A DNA stretch of 64,000 bases. Source: Epiperipatus broadwayi (lineage: Eukaryota; Onychophora; Udeonychophora; Euonychophora; Peripatidae). Location of the stretch: the NCBI GenBank assembly GCA_028023455.1, contig JAQFVV010000020.1:9531092-9595091 (forward strand). The letters run 5' to 3'. Positions 25,103 to 36,862 of this stretch are shown here, piece after piece (positions within the stretch are counted from its first letter, which is position 1; every line of letters starts with the position of its first letter). The notes below the pieces were generated by a model. The model was not told the DNA's origin and searched no databases. It worked only from the letters and a program-made list of their open reading frames with translations. A program made the position numbers and the translations under genes.

Positions 25103-25203
25103 TGAGTCAAGCGTTGGTGGCCGAATAGTTAGCAGAGCCGCCTTACAAACAGTTGTCCCGGGCTTCGCTTCCTGGCGACGCTTTGACACATTAAAAAAAA
25201 AAA
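25103..25203 (+). repeat. tRNA-derived SINE, Val-like, complete
   Basis: GCGTTGGTGGCCGAATAG opens a tRNA-shaped unit ending CTGGCGACGCTTTGACACATT and an A-run. The acceptor halves GCGTTGG and TGGCGACGC pair with slippage, and the anticodon arm encloses TTACAAA. The direct repeats AAAATCAATATC at 25091-25102 and 25204-25215 are exact. The B box is mutated (GCTTCGCTTCC), so transcription is doubtful. Confidence 0.85.
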
Positions 25204-25850
25204 AAAATCAATATCCAAGTACAAATGAAAACTAGTAAATACATTTCAAATGAAAATAGCACAGCTGTAGTAGAATTAATACTTTTTCAATCTCATAATC
25301 GTAAGTTGATCACAGACTAGACAATAGATACATATATTTAATGGAAGAGTTGTATAATTAAAAAGGTAACTATCCTAAAATGTACTGCTAAACAAAGCAA
25401 ATATACATGCATTCTGTGATTACACCTTGTAGACCCAATCATTGTGAACTTTCATGCCATTCATTATCTCACTGAATTAATTTAAAATAAATAAATAAAT
25501 AACCTAATGATTTATTGCTCAAAAGTTCATAAGAATTTGCGCACTGGAAATATCAGAACTAGGCAGTAATTTATAATCCTAAGTTTCAGAGTTTTCCATT
25601 CTACCATTACTGGACTAATGGAGACAATAGGTTATATATGTTGGATGTGCAATCAGATTTTCATAACTTTATATATACATACAATGATTCCCTATATTTT
25701 AATTTCTTTCTTCTTTTTGTATGGAGTGAAATTAATTATGTTCTTTACAAGTGTTTGCTAAGAAAGCAGACAGTGCATAATCTTTGCTATTATTATGAAA
25801 AAAAAAATTTTATGAAGAAATATTAATAATTTTTTGTTTTGGTGTTGTTG

Positions 25851-25973
25851 GTTTTTTTTTTGGTTTTTTTTTATATGTCATAGCATCTGCCGGGACTCGA
25901 ACCCACAACCGTCTGCAACCAACTACTTGCTTGCAAGGTGGTTGCAATGACCTCTCGGCTAACAGCGCTTGAC
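25851..25973 (-). repeat. tRNA-derived SINE, subfamily 2
   Basis: Minus-strand unit with AGCGCTGTTAGCCGAGAGG at its 5' end, an intact B box GTGGGTTCGAGTCCCGGC, and the subfamily-2 insert GGTTGCAGACGGTTG. It ends GCTATGACATATA plus A-run. The exact direct repeats TGGTGTTGTTG at 25840-25850 and 25974-25984 mark the insertion. A and B boxes look better preserved than in the other copies here. Confidence 0.85.
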
Positions 25974-26696
25974 TGGTGTTGTTGTTTATGTTTAATAACA
26001 TGATTACTTATAAATCTAAACAGAAAGCCTTATCAAGTATAATCAAACACATTTAAGGTCATATATAGAATATTAATAACCAAATTCTGGTTTGAATATC
26101 TCTTTTAAAAGAATTTTACATCTTATTCCCTGTTTAATTCTATTATATTAATAACTTCTAGAACTAAAGATTTTTTTTTAGCTGAATAAAGTAAAAAAAA
26201 AAAAAGTTCTCAAATCTCCATTTCAGTGCTTTAGTCACATGACTTTCTGAAAAATTAACTATAAAATTATTCAATGTTGCATATTACTTTATTTATATTG
26301 AATCTTATTTTCTTGGCCGATACACTTGGTTTCTAATTGTCTGTCAGATGTTTTTGCAATTTTTTCTCGAATATTTTCACATTAAACACTATCTTATCTG
26401 TAAATGAGAATAGTTATACTATTTGTGGTTTAGGCAAAGTATCTTTGAGATCTTTTTTATTTTCACAATGACCCCCCTAGCCAATTAATTTTTTTTATAA
26501 ACATAGGATATTGCAAAATTTTTACTGGCATTGGATACACCACATATTATTAAAAACAATTGATAAACATACATTCTTAAAATATGGTTGATAATTACTT
26601 AACTACATGAATTTGGATAAATATCTGTAATATGATTTATGATTTCATTTTCACTTCCATATAATTTGAATATTTCATCAAATATCTTTAATATTA

Positions 26697-26831
26697 TTAA
26701 ACAGGCAAAACTCTCCAACCATTGATTACTCTGGTTGGCACAGGGTGGTACTACTGTATGGAGAGTTTTGCCTGTTTAATAACAGTTACGTGCTAGCATA
26801 AGAGATGGTGATCATGTGATGTTTAGTGGTT
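26697..26831 (+). mobile_element. Palindrome-family copy with deleted hinge
   Basis: AAACAGGCAAAACTCTCCA and its complement TGGAGAGTTTTGCCTGTTT are retained, but only about 40 bp of the interior (ACCATTGATTACTCTGG...) remains. The right-side tail GAGATGGTGATCATGTGATG is complete. Direct repeats TATCTTTAATATTA (26683-26696) and TATCTTTAACATTA (26832-26845) differ at one base and place the boundary beyond the tail, so the tail is part of the mobile unit. Confidence 0.85.
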
Positions 26832-26849
26832 TATCTTTAACATTAAATT

Positions 26850-28835
26850 AAAATGTTTCTTAAGAGGCCATACAATAGATGAGCACAGATTTTCCATTAA
26901 ACTGAATAAACCACTTTTTTAAAACTACAATTGATTTAGGAAATTACCCCATATTAAATCATAATGTATGCTTGTTTAGTAAAATATGTAGTATTTTCTC
27001 TTATTGAATTAAAAATATATATATTTCTTTAATCATGGCTTTACATTCAACACCCTATAAATTTTTATACATAATTCCTTTATAGAGACAGATCTAATTA
27101 ATCAAAATAAGAATTCTTTTTTTATTATTAAAATTACTTTTCTTATTCTGGAGATACTAATAGAAACTTGAAAGGTTCTCATAGTTTTTGGATCATTTTT
27201 CTATTAATACATCATTAAAGAATTTGGGATTTAACAAATATAAATTTTAGAGAGATTAAAAAAATAATTGAATGTGAACTGGCTTTTATTAATATTAAAT
27301 TTAATAATTTGCCTCTTAATATTATAAAAATCTCTATTTAGAACAAAAATTAAGGTACTAAAATAAATTGTGTTGATTAAATAGAAAGCAGTATTAACTG
27401 CAACACTGATGATTAAATATTATCACCAATCCTGTATCCTTTGGCCTTATTATTTCTCACCTGCATTCAAACAAAGAATGAAACACGCTCATAAGCGTAA
27501 ACTATCAAGTAATAATACTTCTTTAATGTATGTCTGAAAGTTTGTGATAATGTCATTTTTTGTGGTTATATGCTAGAACATTTCCATAATTTAGTTAAGT
27601 ATCAAAGACCTTTAAAAAAGTTTCAAATTTCTTTTAAGAGCAAAATTAAAAAATAGTTTTGGCTTATCACATTAAGTTAAAAAACTGTAGAAGCATTATG
27701 TATAATAGTAAGGAAACCAATCAATGTTTAAAACTCTTACCATGCTCATTATAAATCATTATTTATTTATATTTAATTTTTCTAAAAACATTCTTATTTT
27801 TAAAAAACATAAAACATCATATGACTCCTAACTTATGCAAGGTTTTACAGATGCAACTACTACCATTTACTTCCTGTTAGTTATTTAAGCTCATAATAGA
27901 TGATAGCAACAGGATAGAATTAACAGCGAGTCCTATTATTTTTAATTTTGCTCTAATACAGAATTCAGTTCATTAATATATTAACTACAAACAGTTTTAG
28001 AATTAACTTTTCTCAGAAGTGTAATTGAGTTAAGTATTTTATTATAACTAAATCCTCATTTTTAAAATATATTATTCAATCAATTTTAGCAGCTTAAAAT
28101 TTGTGACTTATCTTTATACTTCATACAGTAGATGCACATTTTGTTATTTTTTGTATAAGGTTTACAATTAATGATTGATTTTTGTTAAAATCAGTAATAT
28201 CTAAATGAAAATCTTCAATTTAATTTTATTTATTTATTGTTCATTGATAACTTTTGATTACTCATCAAAGTTTCTATAATTGTGTTTTAAAACCTTTCAA
28301 TGGGTAAATGTTTATTTTTGCTCTCATAATGGTAATTTTTGTAAATGTTTAACGCTTGATTTTACTATTTCAATAAACTGGGCTTTATTTGCTATAAATA
28401 TAAGTTACAAATGGAAAACATCTATAAAACATGGAATATATTTTGCGAATACAGAAAAAATATTATAAAGTGAAATAAAGTCAAATACATTCTGAGAACA
28501 ATTACTTTTTCTTAATGGCTGATTATCATAACACCAGAGAAAAAAGTAAATTAACGAACTGTTTGTTAAAGAAACTTCATTCATAAACCCTAAACAAATT
28601 TTTACTATTTGTCATAAAGCTGTAAAATTTTGTTCTAAAATTTATAATTATATTTACAATTATTTAAAATCACAAAAGTTATACACTATGGTTTTTAACA
28701 GACCAACACAGATTGTATTCCATTTAACCAATTGTTCCAATTTCTTAAGATGGATTTTTAAAAATAAACATAAAATGGAACCATAAAAATCTTTTTTTTA
28801 ATAATTACTATGCAAATATTTTGTAAAAATAATCA
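26850..28835. other. Gene-free AT-rich DNA
   Basis: No gene, RNA gene or clear repeat seen. The open frame at 28280-28468 has no recognised domain. Confidence 0.55.
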
Positions 28836-28857
28836 TAAATATTTAAATAAACTATAA

Positions 28858-29067
28858 TATTTAACACAGCATTACGCTGTTGCACATGCGCTTTGAAGAT
28901 TTTAACTATAAATGAATGAATACTAACACTCAACCACATGTGGTTGAGTGTTAGTATTCATTCATTTATAGTTAAAATCTTCAAAGCGCATGTGCAACAG
29001 CGTAATGCTGTGTTAAATATTACAGTTTACAAACATCGCGCTATAAAAAAATGATTTATTTACATAC
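28858..29067 (+). mobile_element. Near-perfect palindrome inside a 17-bp duplication
   Basis: Arms of about 91 bp (28848-28938 and 28939-29029) mirror each other around CCACATGTGG with one mismatch seen, and include ACACAGCATTACGCTGTTGC and its complement. A further 38 bp (29030-29067) lies on the right only. The 17-bp repeats ATTTAAATAAACTATAA at 28841-28857 and 29068-29084 flank palindrome plus tail. The near identity of the arms suggests recent origin or ongoing arm correction. Unrelated in sequence to the recurrent palindrome family. Confidence 0.8.
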
Positions 29068-29084
29068 ATTTAAATAAACTATAA

Positions 29085-31055
29085 AAAGTTGCTTTTTTTT
29101 TGCTGATTTCTAACAACAATTAAAAGGAAGTTTATAAGTATACTTGCTCTCATAGAATTTATCAACCAGTATTTTGGGCATATCTTTGGCTTTTGGATAA
29201 AATTTTCCTCAGTTTAATACTAACCTCTTCAGATTTTTTGAAAATTAATCAATATTATTTTAATTTTATTTTCAACTGGGAAATAAGTGCAAAACAGCCA
29301 AATGGCAGGAGAATAAAAAAAGGTGCAAGACTACAAGTACTCTCTCAAAATGATTTCTTAATAAAGGATTTTGGTTGTATTAATCAGTATGTGAAAAAAT
29401 TAGGCTTCTTGCTTTTTAACCAGATGACATTTTAAATGGTGTTCATATAGGAAAAAATATTGGCTGCACAATTCCAAATATGATATATAAATTTACCTAC
29501 AACAATGTCACAAGTCTTTCTCATACACTTACTCATATACAAGAGCAGTTCTTATCATCTTACTCTAGAGACATCAAATGAAATGAATGCCAGCTGAATT
29601 CATTGAGTACTCAAACATACATCAGATCACTCTTGAATAGAATGAAAATAAAGTGTTAATATTACAAATTTTGTAACAAGAAAAACTTTCTACTCTAGTG
29701 CCATCTATTATAAGCTTGAATAATTAGTTGTCACTAAAATACTAATTTTAGAAAGATTGTTAGAACATTAATTAAAACAGACACAGTTTTTACACAAAAA
29801 AAAACAATGTTGTGTTTCCATTGGTATTAGAAAGCTGAGGGAAAAAATTCAAGTTAGTTGGTTAATTGAACAGAGCTATTGTGCCCAACGAGGCATTTTG
29901 GTATTTAGAAGATCCATATGAATTTTTAATTAATCTCATAAAAATATTATCTTTTTAAGTTTTAAAAATAATAATACAAATATGATTAGTATTTTGTCTT
30001 TGTAAAAAAAAATATATTCATTAATACTTTGTCAACACATTCTTTAATCTTGTAAAATTCTGAATAACTTATTGACTTCACAAAAGGCAAGATAACTCTA
30101 TAATATTGATATTTTTCAAACTTCGAATTAGAATTTTTGTTTTACTAGTAAAACCTTATTCATTTTATTTTTAAGTCATATATTTGGAAAAATATGAAAA
30201 ATAAAAGAATATGGACTAAAAATGTGCATATATTGTAGTCAAACTCAACCACATCTCACTACTTTGAACCTCAAAATAAGACAACACTTGTGAAATAAAA
30301 TTTTAAAATGGATAAAATATACAGACATAATAATTTATAAAAATAATTAAATAATTTTTCAAATGAGGAAATAAAGTATTTATTCTAACATATAAAATTT
30401 TCTCAAAGCTTGTTAAGAGTTTGTTTTGTGAACTCTATATATAACATTTGTAACACGAGCTTTATTAAAATTAGGTCAGGTGACATCTGACTTGATTTTT
30501 TATCAATTTATTCAATGAGTTCAAACAAAAAAAGCTTATAATTTTAAAATGTTACTGTGGTACCATTAAAATGATCAATCAGTGGCTCACAGGACAACTA
30601 AGTTATGGTCCTTATACTATCAAGTTGTCCTTTGAATTCATAAATATAATTTAAAAGTACAAAATTAGGAGTCCGACATAAAATAGCATCTCTTGACATA
30701 ACTGAGCATTTTGGCTTCATTAACAGAAAGCAGTCTATCAACATAATAAATTCAGAACTTCTCAAATCTAATTATTCCCCTAAAACACATTAATAGATTG
30801 TCTTAACTGGATAGACAATAACAGCAGCATTCTATTTAATGGACAATATTATAACATGACATATGAATGGCCAATGAGATTACCCAAAAATAAAATTTTA
30901 TATGACTATTTTAAACTAATGTTAATAACGATAATATTTTTTATAAATTATACAAGATAAATATATCTCTCAAAAATTCTACACAACATTTGATTTGCTA
31001 TGTCATTTAATCTTATTCTCTTTAAAATGAAAAACATCTTTGTATTATTACAAAC
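29085..31055. other. Gene-free AT-rich DNA
   Basis: The open frame at 29193-29435 lacks any domain I recognise. No repeat with clear ends is seen. Confidence 0.55.
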
Positions 31056-31073
31056 ACTCATACTTCTTACTTT

Positions 31074-31381
31074 AAGCCAATAAACATCACATGACCACCT
31101 CCTTTTATGCTTATGTATAACTGTTGTTAAAACAGGCAAAACTCACTATATATATTTTTTGCCACACACAGCAAGCTAGAGTAATCAATGGATGCCAGAA
31201 GGCTTGTGCATAAAATCCCCATCTAGTGCCTACTCATTGACGAAGGCCATAAGCTAAAAACTAGTATGGGGATATTGGATGAGTAGATGGGGATTTTATG
31301 CACAAGCCTTCTGGCATCCATTGATTACTCTAGCTTGCTGTGTGTGGCAAAAAATATATATAGTGAGTTTTGCCTGTTTTA
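31074..31381 (-). mobile_element. Palindrome-family copy, nearly symmetrical
   Basis: Arms from AAACAGGCAAAACTCACTAT to the matching ATAGTGAGTTTTGCCTGTTT are close to identical, including an AT-rich stretch peculiar to this copy. A substitution has therefore been copied onto both arms. The left-side tail AACATCACATGACCACC shows minus orientation. The exact 12-bp repeats ACTTCTTACTTT at 31062-31073 and 31382-31393 bound it. The hinge is shortened to TTGACGAAGGCCATAAGCTA. Confidence 0.9.
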
Positions 31382-31399
31382 ACTTCTTACTTTGTTACC

Positions 31400-32830
31400 A
31401 TATAAAATACTTTATATTTATCTTCAAAATAAATACCATTATATTCATTATAAATATTATAGATTAAAGAAAATTATACATATTAAATGTTAATATAATG
31501 AATAATAATAATAATAATGTAAGATATAAAAATATGAATACATAATGTTAGAATTAAATATTTAAAAAGTTAACAAGAATAAAATAATAAAAAATAAATA
31601 AAATAAAAATAATATATATATAGAATTATAATTATAAGAAGTATTGATTGATAAATATAAAAAAAGTTAAAATGTATAATATACATAAAATGGTAATTAT
31701 ATATAGAGATATATAAAATTAAGCTGGGTATGTAAATAATGATTATAAGATAGAATATATATATATATAATGTAAATTATATGTTCATGTATATTTGTAT
31801 TGCATTTGTTATAATTCTGAAGACGATTGCTGGAGCAATTGAAACCATCAATAGTGCGTTGTAATTATATGAAACATTGTAAAAGTAATAAAGAATGTAA
31901 ATGATATTAATATTATACAAAAACATTATTGTATAAGTGAAATATGTTTCTGTAAGCTTTCATAGCATAGATAATTATACATCTGTTTAACTAACACATA
32001 AAACAATTGAAAGGAGCCTGGGACTCCACTTTTCACTGTTATAGGCTCCCTGTTTTATTCACCAAAGTCATAGTCCAATTTTGGATTGATGGAAAAAAGG
32101 TTTACCAAGATGTAAGTGAATACCTGTTTTATTGTTTTTTCATCTTTATAAGAAATTTTAGAACAGTTTTCATTCAAGAATAAGTGAGAGTTTCTATCAG
32201 TCCAGTTATGTAAATGGCTGTCATTAGAAATAGGCAAAAGCTACATTAAATAATTCTAGAAATCATTAGAAAATAAAACCTTGGAAAATAATTTTAAATC
32301 AAACCAAATAATTCTAAAAAAGAATAGAGACACTAGAAATCCAAATGTTTTGTTAGAATAAACAGTGAAATCATTTGGTCATCAAAGCTCATAGAAAACA
32401 TGGAAAATAAAATGTTAACATAGATGGTTTTAAGAATTTCATCATTGCATCAGATATTGGAAATGTGAAACAAGTTTCTATGACTGCAAACCAGTCAGGG
32501 AAGATCGAAAATGGCCTAGAGATTATTATAGATATAAAAATTAATTATAAAACTAAAGGAAAAAAAAAGAAATCCCAGTGTTAAATTATTCTTAGAAAAA
32601 AAGATACGACACCGTCGTATCAAACCCAAAGTTGCCGAATGCGGCTAAACAGTATAGATCGGAAAATTATTTTAAATTTTAATTCGATCTCAATTTTAGA
32701 ATTGAAAATCATAGATTATAACTCAAGCTATCTCCCTGCACAAAAATCAGGTTTCTCTGATGATGAAAACAGAAGTCATGAGCCCACTTCTGGTGGATTG
32801 GGGGCCTCAAAAATTTAAAAAAAATAGAGA
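31400..32830. other. Gene-free AT-rich DNA
   Basis: 31490-31800 is extremely A/T-rich and low in complexity. At 32604-32622 a short CpG-bearing hairpin GATACGAC-ACC-GTCGTATC stands out, followed by GTTGCCGAATGCGGC. I do not recognise its origin. Confidence 0.5.
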
Positions 32831-32834
32831 TTTA

Positions 32835-32965
32835 TTTACAAACCTTCTTGAATTTATTGATTATTAAGGCTTGAACTGGGTAGCAGTACTGTCTACTTTT
32901 TCAGTAGCCTGCAAAAGATTGGAAATCATGATCATGTGATGTTTTAGTGGTCTTATTTCAATCCT
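32835..32965 (+). repeat. Palindrome-family right-end fragment
   Basis: A decayed right arm (TTATTGATTATTAAGGCTTG, GTAGCAGTACTGT) is followed by the tail GATCATGTGATGTTTTAGTGG, which matches the tail of the 26697 copy. The left half is absent. Confidence 0.6.
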
Positions 32966-33084
32966 ACACATAGGATGATGGTGACTATATTTTTTTAAAA
33001 ATTAAAGACACCAATTAGCTTGGATTGAAAAATTATTGGTGTTCATCTTAGACTCATACCTTTATAGTTAGCTAAATAATAAAA

Positions 33085-33345
33085 AATGTTTGTTGGAGAG
33101 ATGCATTAGACTCTAAGATCTAAGTGCAGTGCTTTCAGATCCAAGACTCCTCACTGATGAAAGCCATGAGAATATTGGATGGGTAGGCTCTAGATAGGAA
33201 TTTTATACACAAATCACAAATCTTCTTGCATCCATTGAATACTAAGGTTTGCTCTGGGGGGGGGGGCACTATTGTATGGAATGTTTATTATTGTTATAAC
33301 AGCTTGTGTAAGCATAGGAAATGGTGATCATGTAATGTTTTTGTA
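33085..33345 (+). repeat. Palindrome-family right-half copy
   Basis: Contains the loop-hinge part (CAGTGCTTTCAGATCCAAGA, CTCACTGATGAAAGCC), the right arm (GAATATTGGATGGGTAGG, TTTTATACACAA, TGCATCCATTGAATACT) and the tail GGTGATCATGTAATG. The left arm is missing. A run of nine or more G interrupts the arm near 33256. The CTGATGA in the hinge is the best-preserved version of that motif in this family here. Confidence 0.75.
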
Positions 33346-33349
33346 CTTA

Positions 33350-34000
33350 CCATGTAATATATGTAATGTTTTTGAGGTTTTAGTTCATTTTTCCAAAGTC
33401 TGATTTCTTTCTTTAGGCTTCTAATGGCATTTTTAATTGAATTAGTTAGTATTTGGATTGCTATATCTTAAAATTTTATATGTTGTTTCTACAATAGAAT
33501 AATTAGAAAATCAATTATATAGTAGAGAAGTATAAATTTTAAGATACACATCAATTCCTCCAGTTCATTTGATATTCAAATAATAAAGGGGAAGCAATTC
33601 TGCCTTCTCTTTTTTCCTTGCTCTTTAGAAATCCATGTTGTTCATTAATTCCCAATAAAAATATATTTGTTTTATTATTAGTCCTGAAGACAAAACTTGT
33701 TTTTTTGTATTTTATTCCATTCTATTTTAACATTCCTTATATAACATTGTATTAAAATCCAGATTTTTCTACCAACATTCATAACATATTCTATTCAATA
33801 AAACTGATTATTGCAAATAAAAAATAAAATAAATTTTATATGTTATTTTTAAAAAACAACAACATATAACTATTAATAATAATGATTTTGTTTTTATAAT
33901 TTAAAAAGTTACTAAAATAGATCATTAATACCCTATTTTTTGTTTTTATAATAAAACAAATATGTTGCTTTGTGTGTATATGTGTTTTCATTTATTCTAC
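33350..34000. other. Gene-free AT-rich DNA
   Basis: Nothing recognised. Confidence 0.5.
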
Positions 34001-34015
34001 ATGCATTTGTATATT

Positions 34016-34158
34016 AAACAAGGCAAAACTCTCTCCATATAGTAGTGCCACTCTGTGCCATTGATTACTCTGTTTGGCACAAGGTGGCACTACTGTATAG
34101 AGAGAGTTTTGCCTTGTTTATAAACAATAATGTGCTAGTATGAGATGGTGATCATGTG
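34016..34158 (+). mobile_element. Palindrome-family short copy with 15-bp duplication
   Basis: Arms AACAAGGCAAAACTCTCTCC and complement are separated by only ATTGATTACTCTG and partial sequence, so the hinge is deleted as in the 26697 copy. The tail GAGATGGTGATCATGTG follows on the right. The exact 15-bp repeats ATGCATTTGTATATT at 34001-34015 and 34159-34173 are the clearest target-site duplication of the family. Confidence 0.9.
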
Positions 34159-34410
34159 ATGCATTTGTATATTCCCACTCTTCAAATGACCACATTTTTC
34201 TATCTGTAAATAACAACTATCTTAACATCTATTATTTACCTATCTACAACACAATTATATGAATTAAATTATGCCAAAGGAAAACTAACTAAATAGTATA
34301 ACAATTTTTTTTGCTTGCTTTCTTTTTATATTATTCTTTCCATTACTAAATTGACACTTTGTGGTAACTGCTTTAATATTTTAAAGTAAAAGTTACCTAT
34401 TAAAGAACTA

Positions 34411-34956
34411 AAATACTAGTTTTCTACTTCACTTTTGAGTAGTAAGTAATTTAGATTGCACTTTACACAAAAAAGTGAAACTTGTCTCAATCTTATTAAA
34501 AAGTTATGTGGCTTAGCGCTTTCAGAGATCTGAGTTTCCATAATTATAGCCTACTTTTAACTGAAGTTTAGCTGTGGTTCATGTAAAATTTATGCAAATT
34601 TTATAATGACCATTTTCTGGAGATTGCAAAGCACGATTCTTTCTGGTTTATTGCACAATTGTCATTTGCAATAAAGCACGCCTCTTTAATTTTTCATTTC
34701 ATATCATTACGTTCAGTGCATAGTGCCCTTGCCATAGTGGGTTCAAACACATGGCCTGTTGTTTTTTGGTGCTCAAAGAATATGGATCTGTTTTCATCAT
34801 TATTTATTTGAATAAATTTTACATAAACCACAGCTAAACTTCTGTTAAACATAGGCTATGATTATGGAGACTCAAGGTCTCTGAAAGTGCTAAGCCATAT
34901 AACTTTTTAATAAGATTGAGACAAGCTTCACTTTTTTGCGTAAAGCACAATCTAAA
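34411..34956 (-). mobile_element. Foldback insertion with 18-bp duplication
   Basis: Arms of about 150 bp (34446-34596 and 34811-34960) mirror each other, with blocks such as TTTAGATTGCACTTTAC, TAAAAAGTTATGTGGCTTAG and CTGTGGTTCATGTAAAATTT. A 35-bp tail lies on the left only. The exact 18-bp repeats TTACCTATTAAAGAACTA at 34393-34410 and 34957-34974 flank it. The interior contains GCCATAGTGGGTTCAAACAC, which resembles a tRNA B-box region, so part of the loop may derive from a SINE. No coding capacity. Confidence 0.8.
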
Positions 34957-34979
34957 TTACCTATTAAAGAACTATTATT

Positions 34980-36370
34980 ATTGTGAAATGTATTAAATAA
35001 TTGGCTAGAATATCAGTCAAGTTTCTTCCTATTTGTGCCGTCATTTGATACATATTTCCTACATTTTGAATGTAAAAAGGAATGAAGAAATGCTTATTTG
35101 GAAATTTGGGTCCATAAGCTCTACTAAAACTCTAGTTTCACATTAACATTTCTCTTACTTGTTGATATATTTGTGTCATTCAATTCCTATGCCTTCCGAT
35201 TATTAATTCTGCCTTGTTTATATCATTCTCATCATATGTTTTAATAATTGTCTATAAAACTCAAAAAGAATTTGACATATGCATTGATTATAAAATATTT
35301 AATTGCAAATTATAAAATTCACCATAAATTGCCATGTTCTGTGTATCTTACATAGAAGATAGAAATTGGGCATTATTGACTTTTCATTGTGAAATTTTAT
35401 GACCATCTTGTTCATCTCTGCTTGTTCATGTGCATTATGAAGCCTTTTTGTTCTTTTTATTTTGTATGTTATATTTTAAAAAATACTTATAATGAAATTT
35501 TAGGATTTAGAAATATATATAGTATTAAAGACAGTTATATTTTAACTTGTGGAATTCATTATGTTTGTTTTATTCCTAGACCATATTTAATAATTCGTAC
35601 TAATAAATTTTAGAAGCCAATACTGTATTTTGAATTTTTGGTGCAAACTAATATGACTGCCTTATTTATGGATTTATTCTATTTTATTATTAAATTTATA
35701 TACACTATGAAAAATTAAACTATCATGTTTGTATTATTTGCTACATTAATGTTTTAGTAATTGTCTAGTAGGAATTCAAAATTAAATACAAGTACTAAAC
35801 AGGAAATCGAATTTACCATGTTCTTCTATTCTTTAATCTCCATTTTAATAATTCCCTACTTTTAAATATGCTGTCAGTGACATATGTATTTCTTTATAAA
35901 TTTTGATATATATTATAAGTTCTTTCATTTTACCAATTGTGTCTCTTGAAATTCTATAACACGTTATAAATACTAAACTTAGTTTGGAAAAAAAGGGATG
36001 AAAGCCACATATGTTCATTTTACCTTTATCACTCTCTGTCTTATACAGAAAATAATACCATGTAATACATTTGCGCTTATTATAAATATTTGAAATTTCT
36101 GCTTTCGTTATTAATTATTCTTTGCTGTTTCCATTACACAAACATATCATTAGTGAAATTGCTGTCATAAGTGGATAATTATTTATCCTGAAACAAATTG
36201 TTCCGTTTACTGGTAAATCTCTAATTTTCTGCTTAATATATCATGAATTAGTTAAACAAACTATTTAATAAATAACTGTTCGGGAAGAGTATTAAAATTT
36301 ATATCTGCAAATCTTTTACAATTTTGCAATATGGTTGTGTAATGAAGAAGAAAGAACGAAAAAAATTAAT
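34980..36370. other. Gene-free AT-rich DNA
   Basis: The frame at 35389-35613 has only low-complexity hydrophobic composition. No gene seen. Confidence 0.5.
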
Positions 36371-36376
36371 AAATAG

Positions 36377-36553
36377 CTGACTAGAAATTGGCTGGTGTTC
36401 AGACATGATGGTTCGCAGCCCTGGACAGTGTATAGACAAATCAGAGTAAATATGAAAAATAGAGATCGCCTCCTAGCGCCTCTATGTAGACACCTAGGCG
36501 CAAATATTCTAGGCGATGAGCCCCCTGAACAGAAGATCATAGCCAAGTTATAA
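36377..36553 (+). CDS. Unrecognised coding-like patch, 58 codons
   Basis: The frame reads LTRNWLVFRHDGSQPWTVYR through DRLLAPLCRHLGANILGDEP to ...IIAKL and a stop. Its residue mix and G+C content stand out from the flanks, and codon use looks protein-like. The opening CTGACTAG could serve as a splice acceptor, but I see no exon before or after. I do not recognise the family. It may be an exon of an unknown gene or a transposon fragment. The longer minus-strand frame over the same bases is less protein-like. Confidence 0.3.
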   Translation: MTRNWLVFRHDGSQPWTVYRQIRVNMKNRDRLLAPLCRHLGANILGDEPPEQKIIAKL

Positions 36554-36804
36554 ATGTATAATCAACGATAAATGTACATTAACAGATTCACGCTATAAAT
36601 TGTATTTGTTTCCCTTAATAATAATAAAAAAAGTTTAAACATTATTTACAATGTTTCCTAATATATGTATTTTTGATTTCATTTTTTTTTTGTATGTCAG
36701 AACTGAATAGAATTCTTTGTATTTATTATTATTAAGATGTCAATAATTTATAGTTTATTTGAAAACAATCCATTATAACTTCAATATTGTTTAGAGTAAT
36801 TTGC

Positions 36805-36862
36805 CATTCTAACTTGGAGAAACCTTCATCCTGCAGTGGATTGATAATGGTTGATGATGATG
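36805..36862 (+). pseudogene. LINE 3' end, ILQWIDNG terminus
   Basis: The frame ends LGETFILQWIDNG and a stop, followed at once by TGATGATGATGA. RTE-type LINEs commonly end in a ...LGEAY.LQW.DNG-like terminus and a GAT-rich tail, and the same terminus is visible at the end of the remnant at 49290-49870. Only the last 20 or so codons are present, as expected of a 5'-truncated insertion. Confidence 0.65.

Noticed and set aside
28848-29029. Rho-independent terminator or other bacterial hairpin
   Set aside because: The organism is eukaryotic and the arms are 91 bp long inside a target-site duplication.
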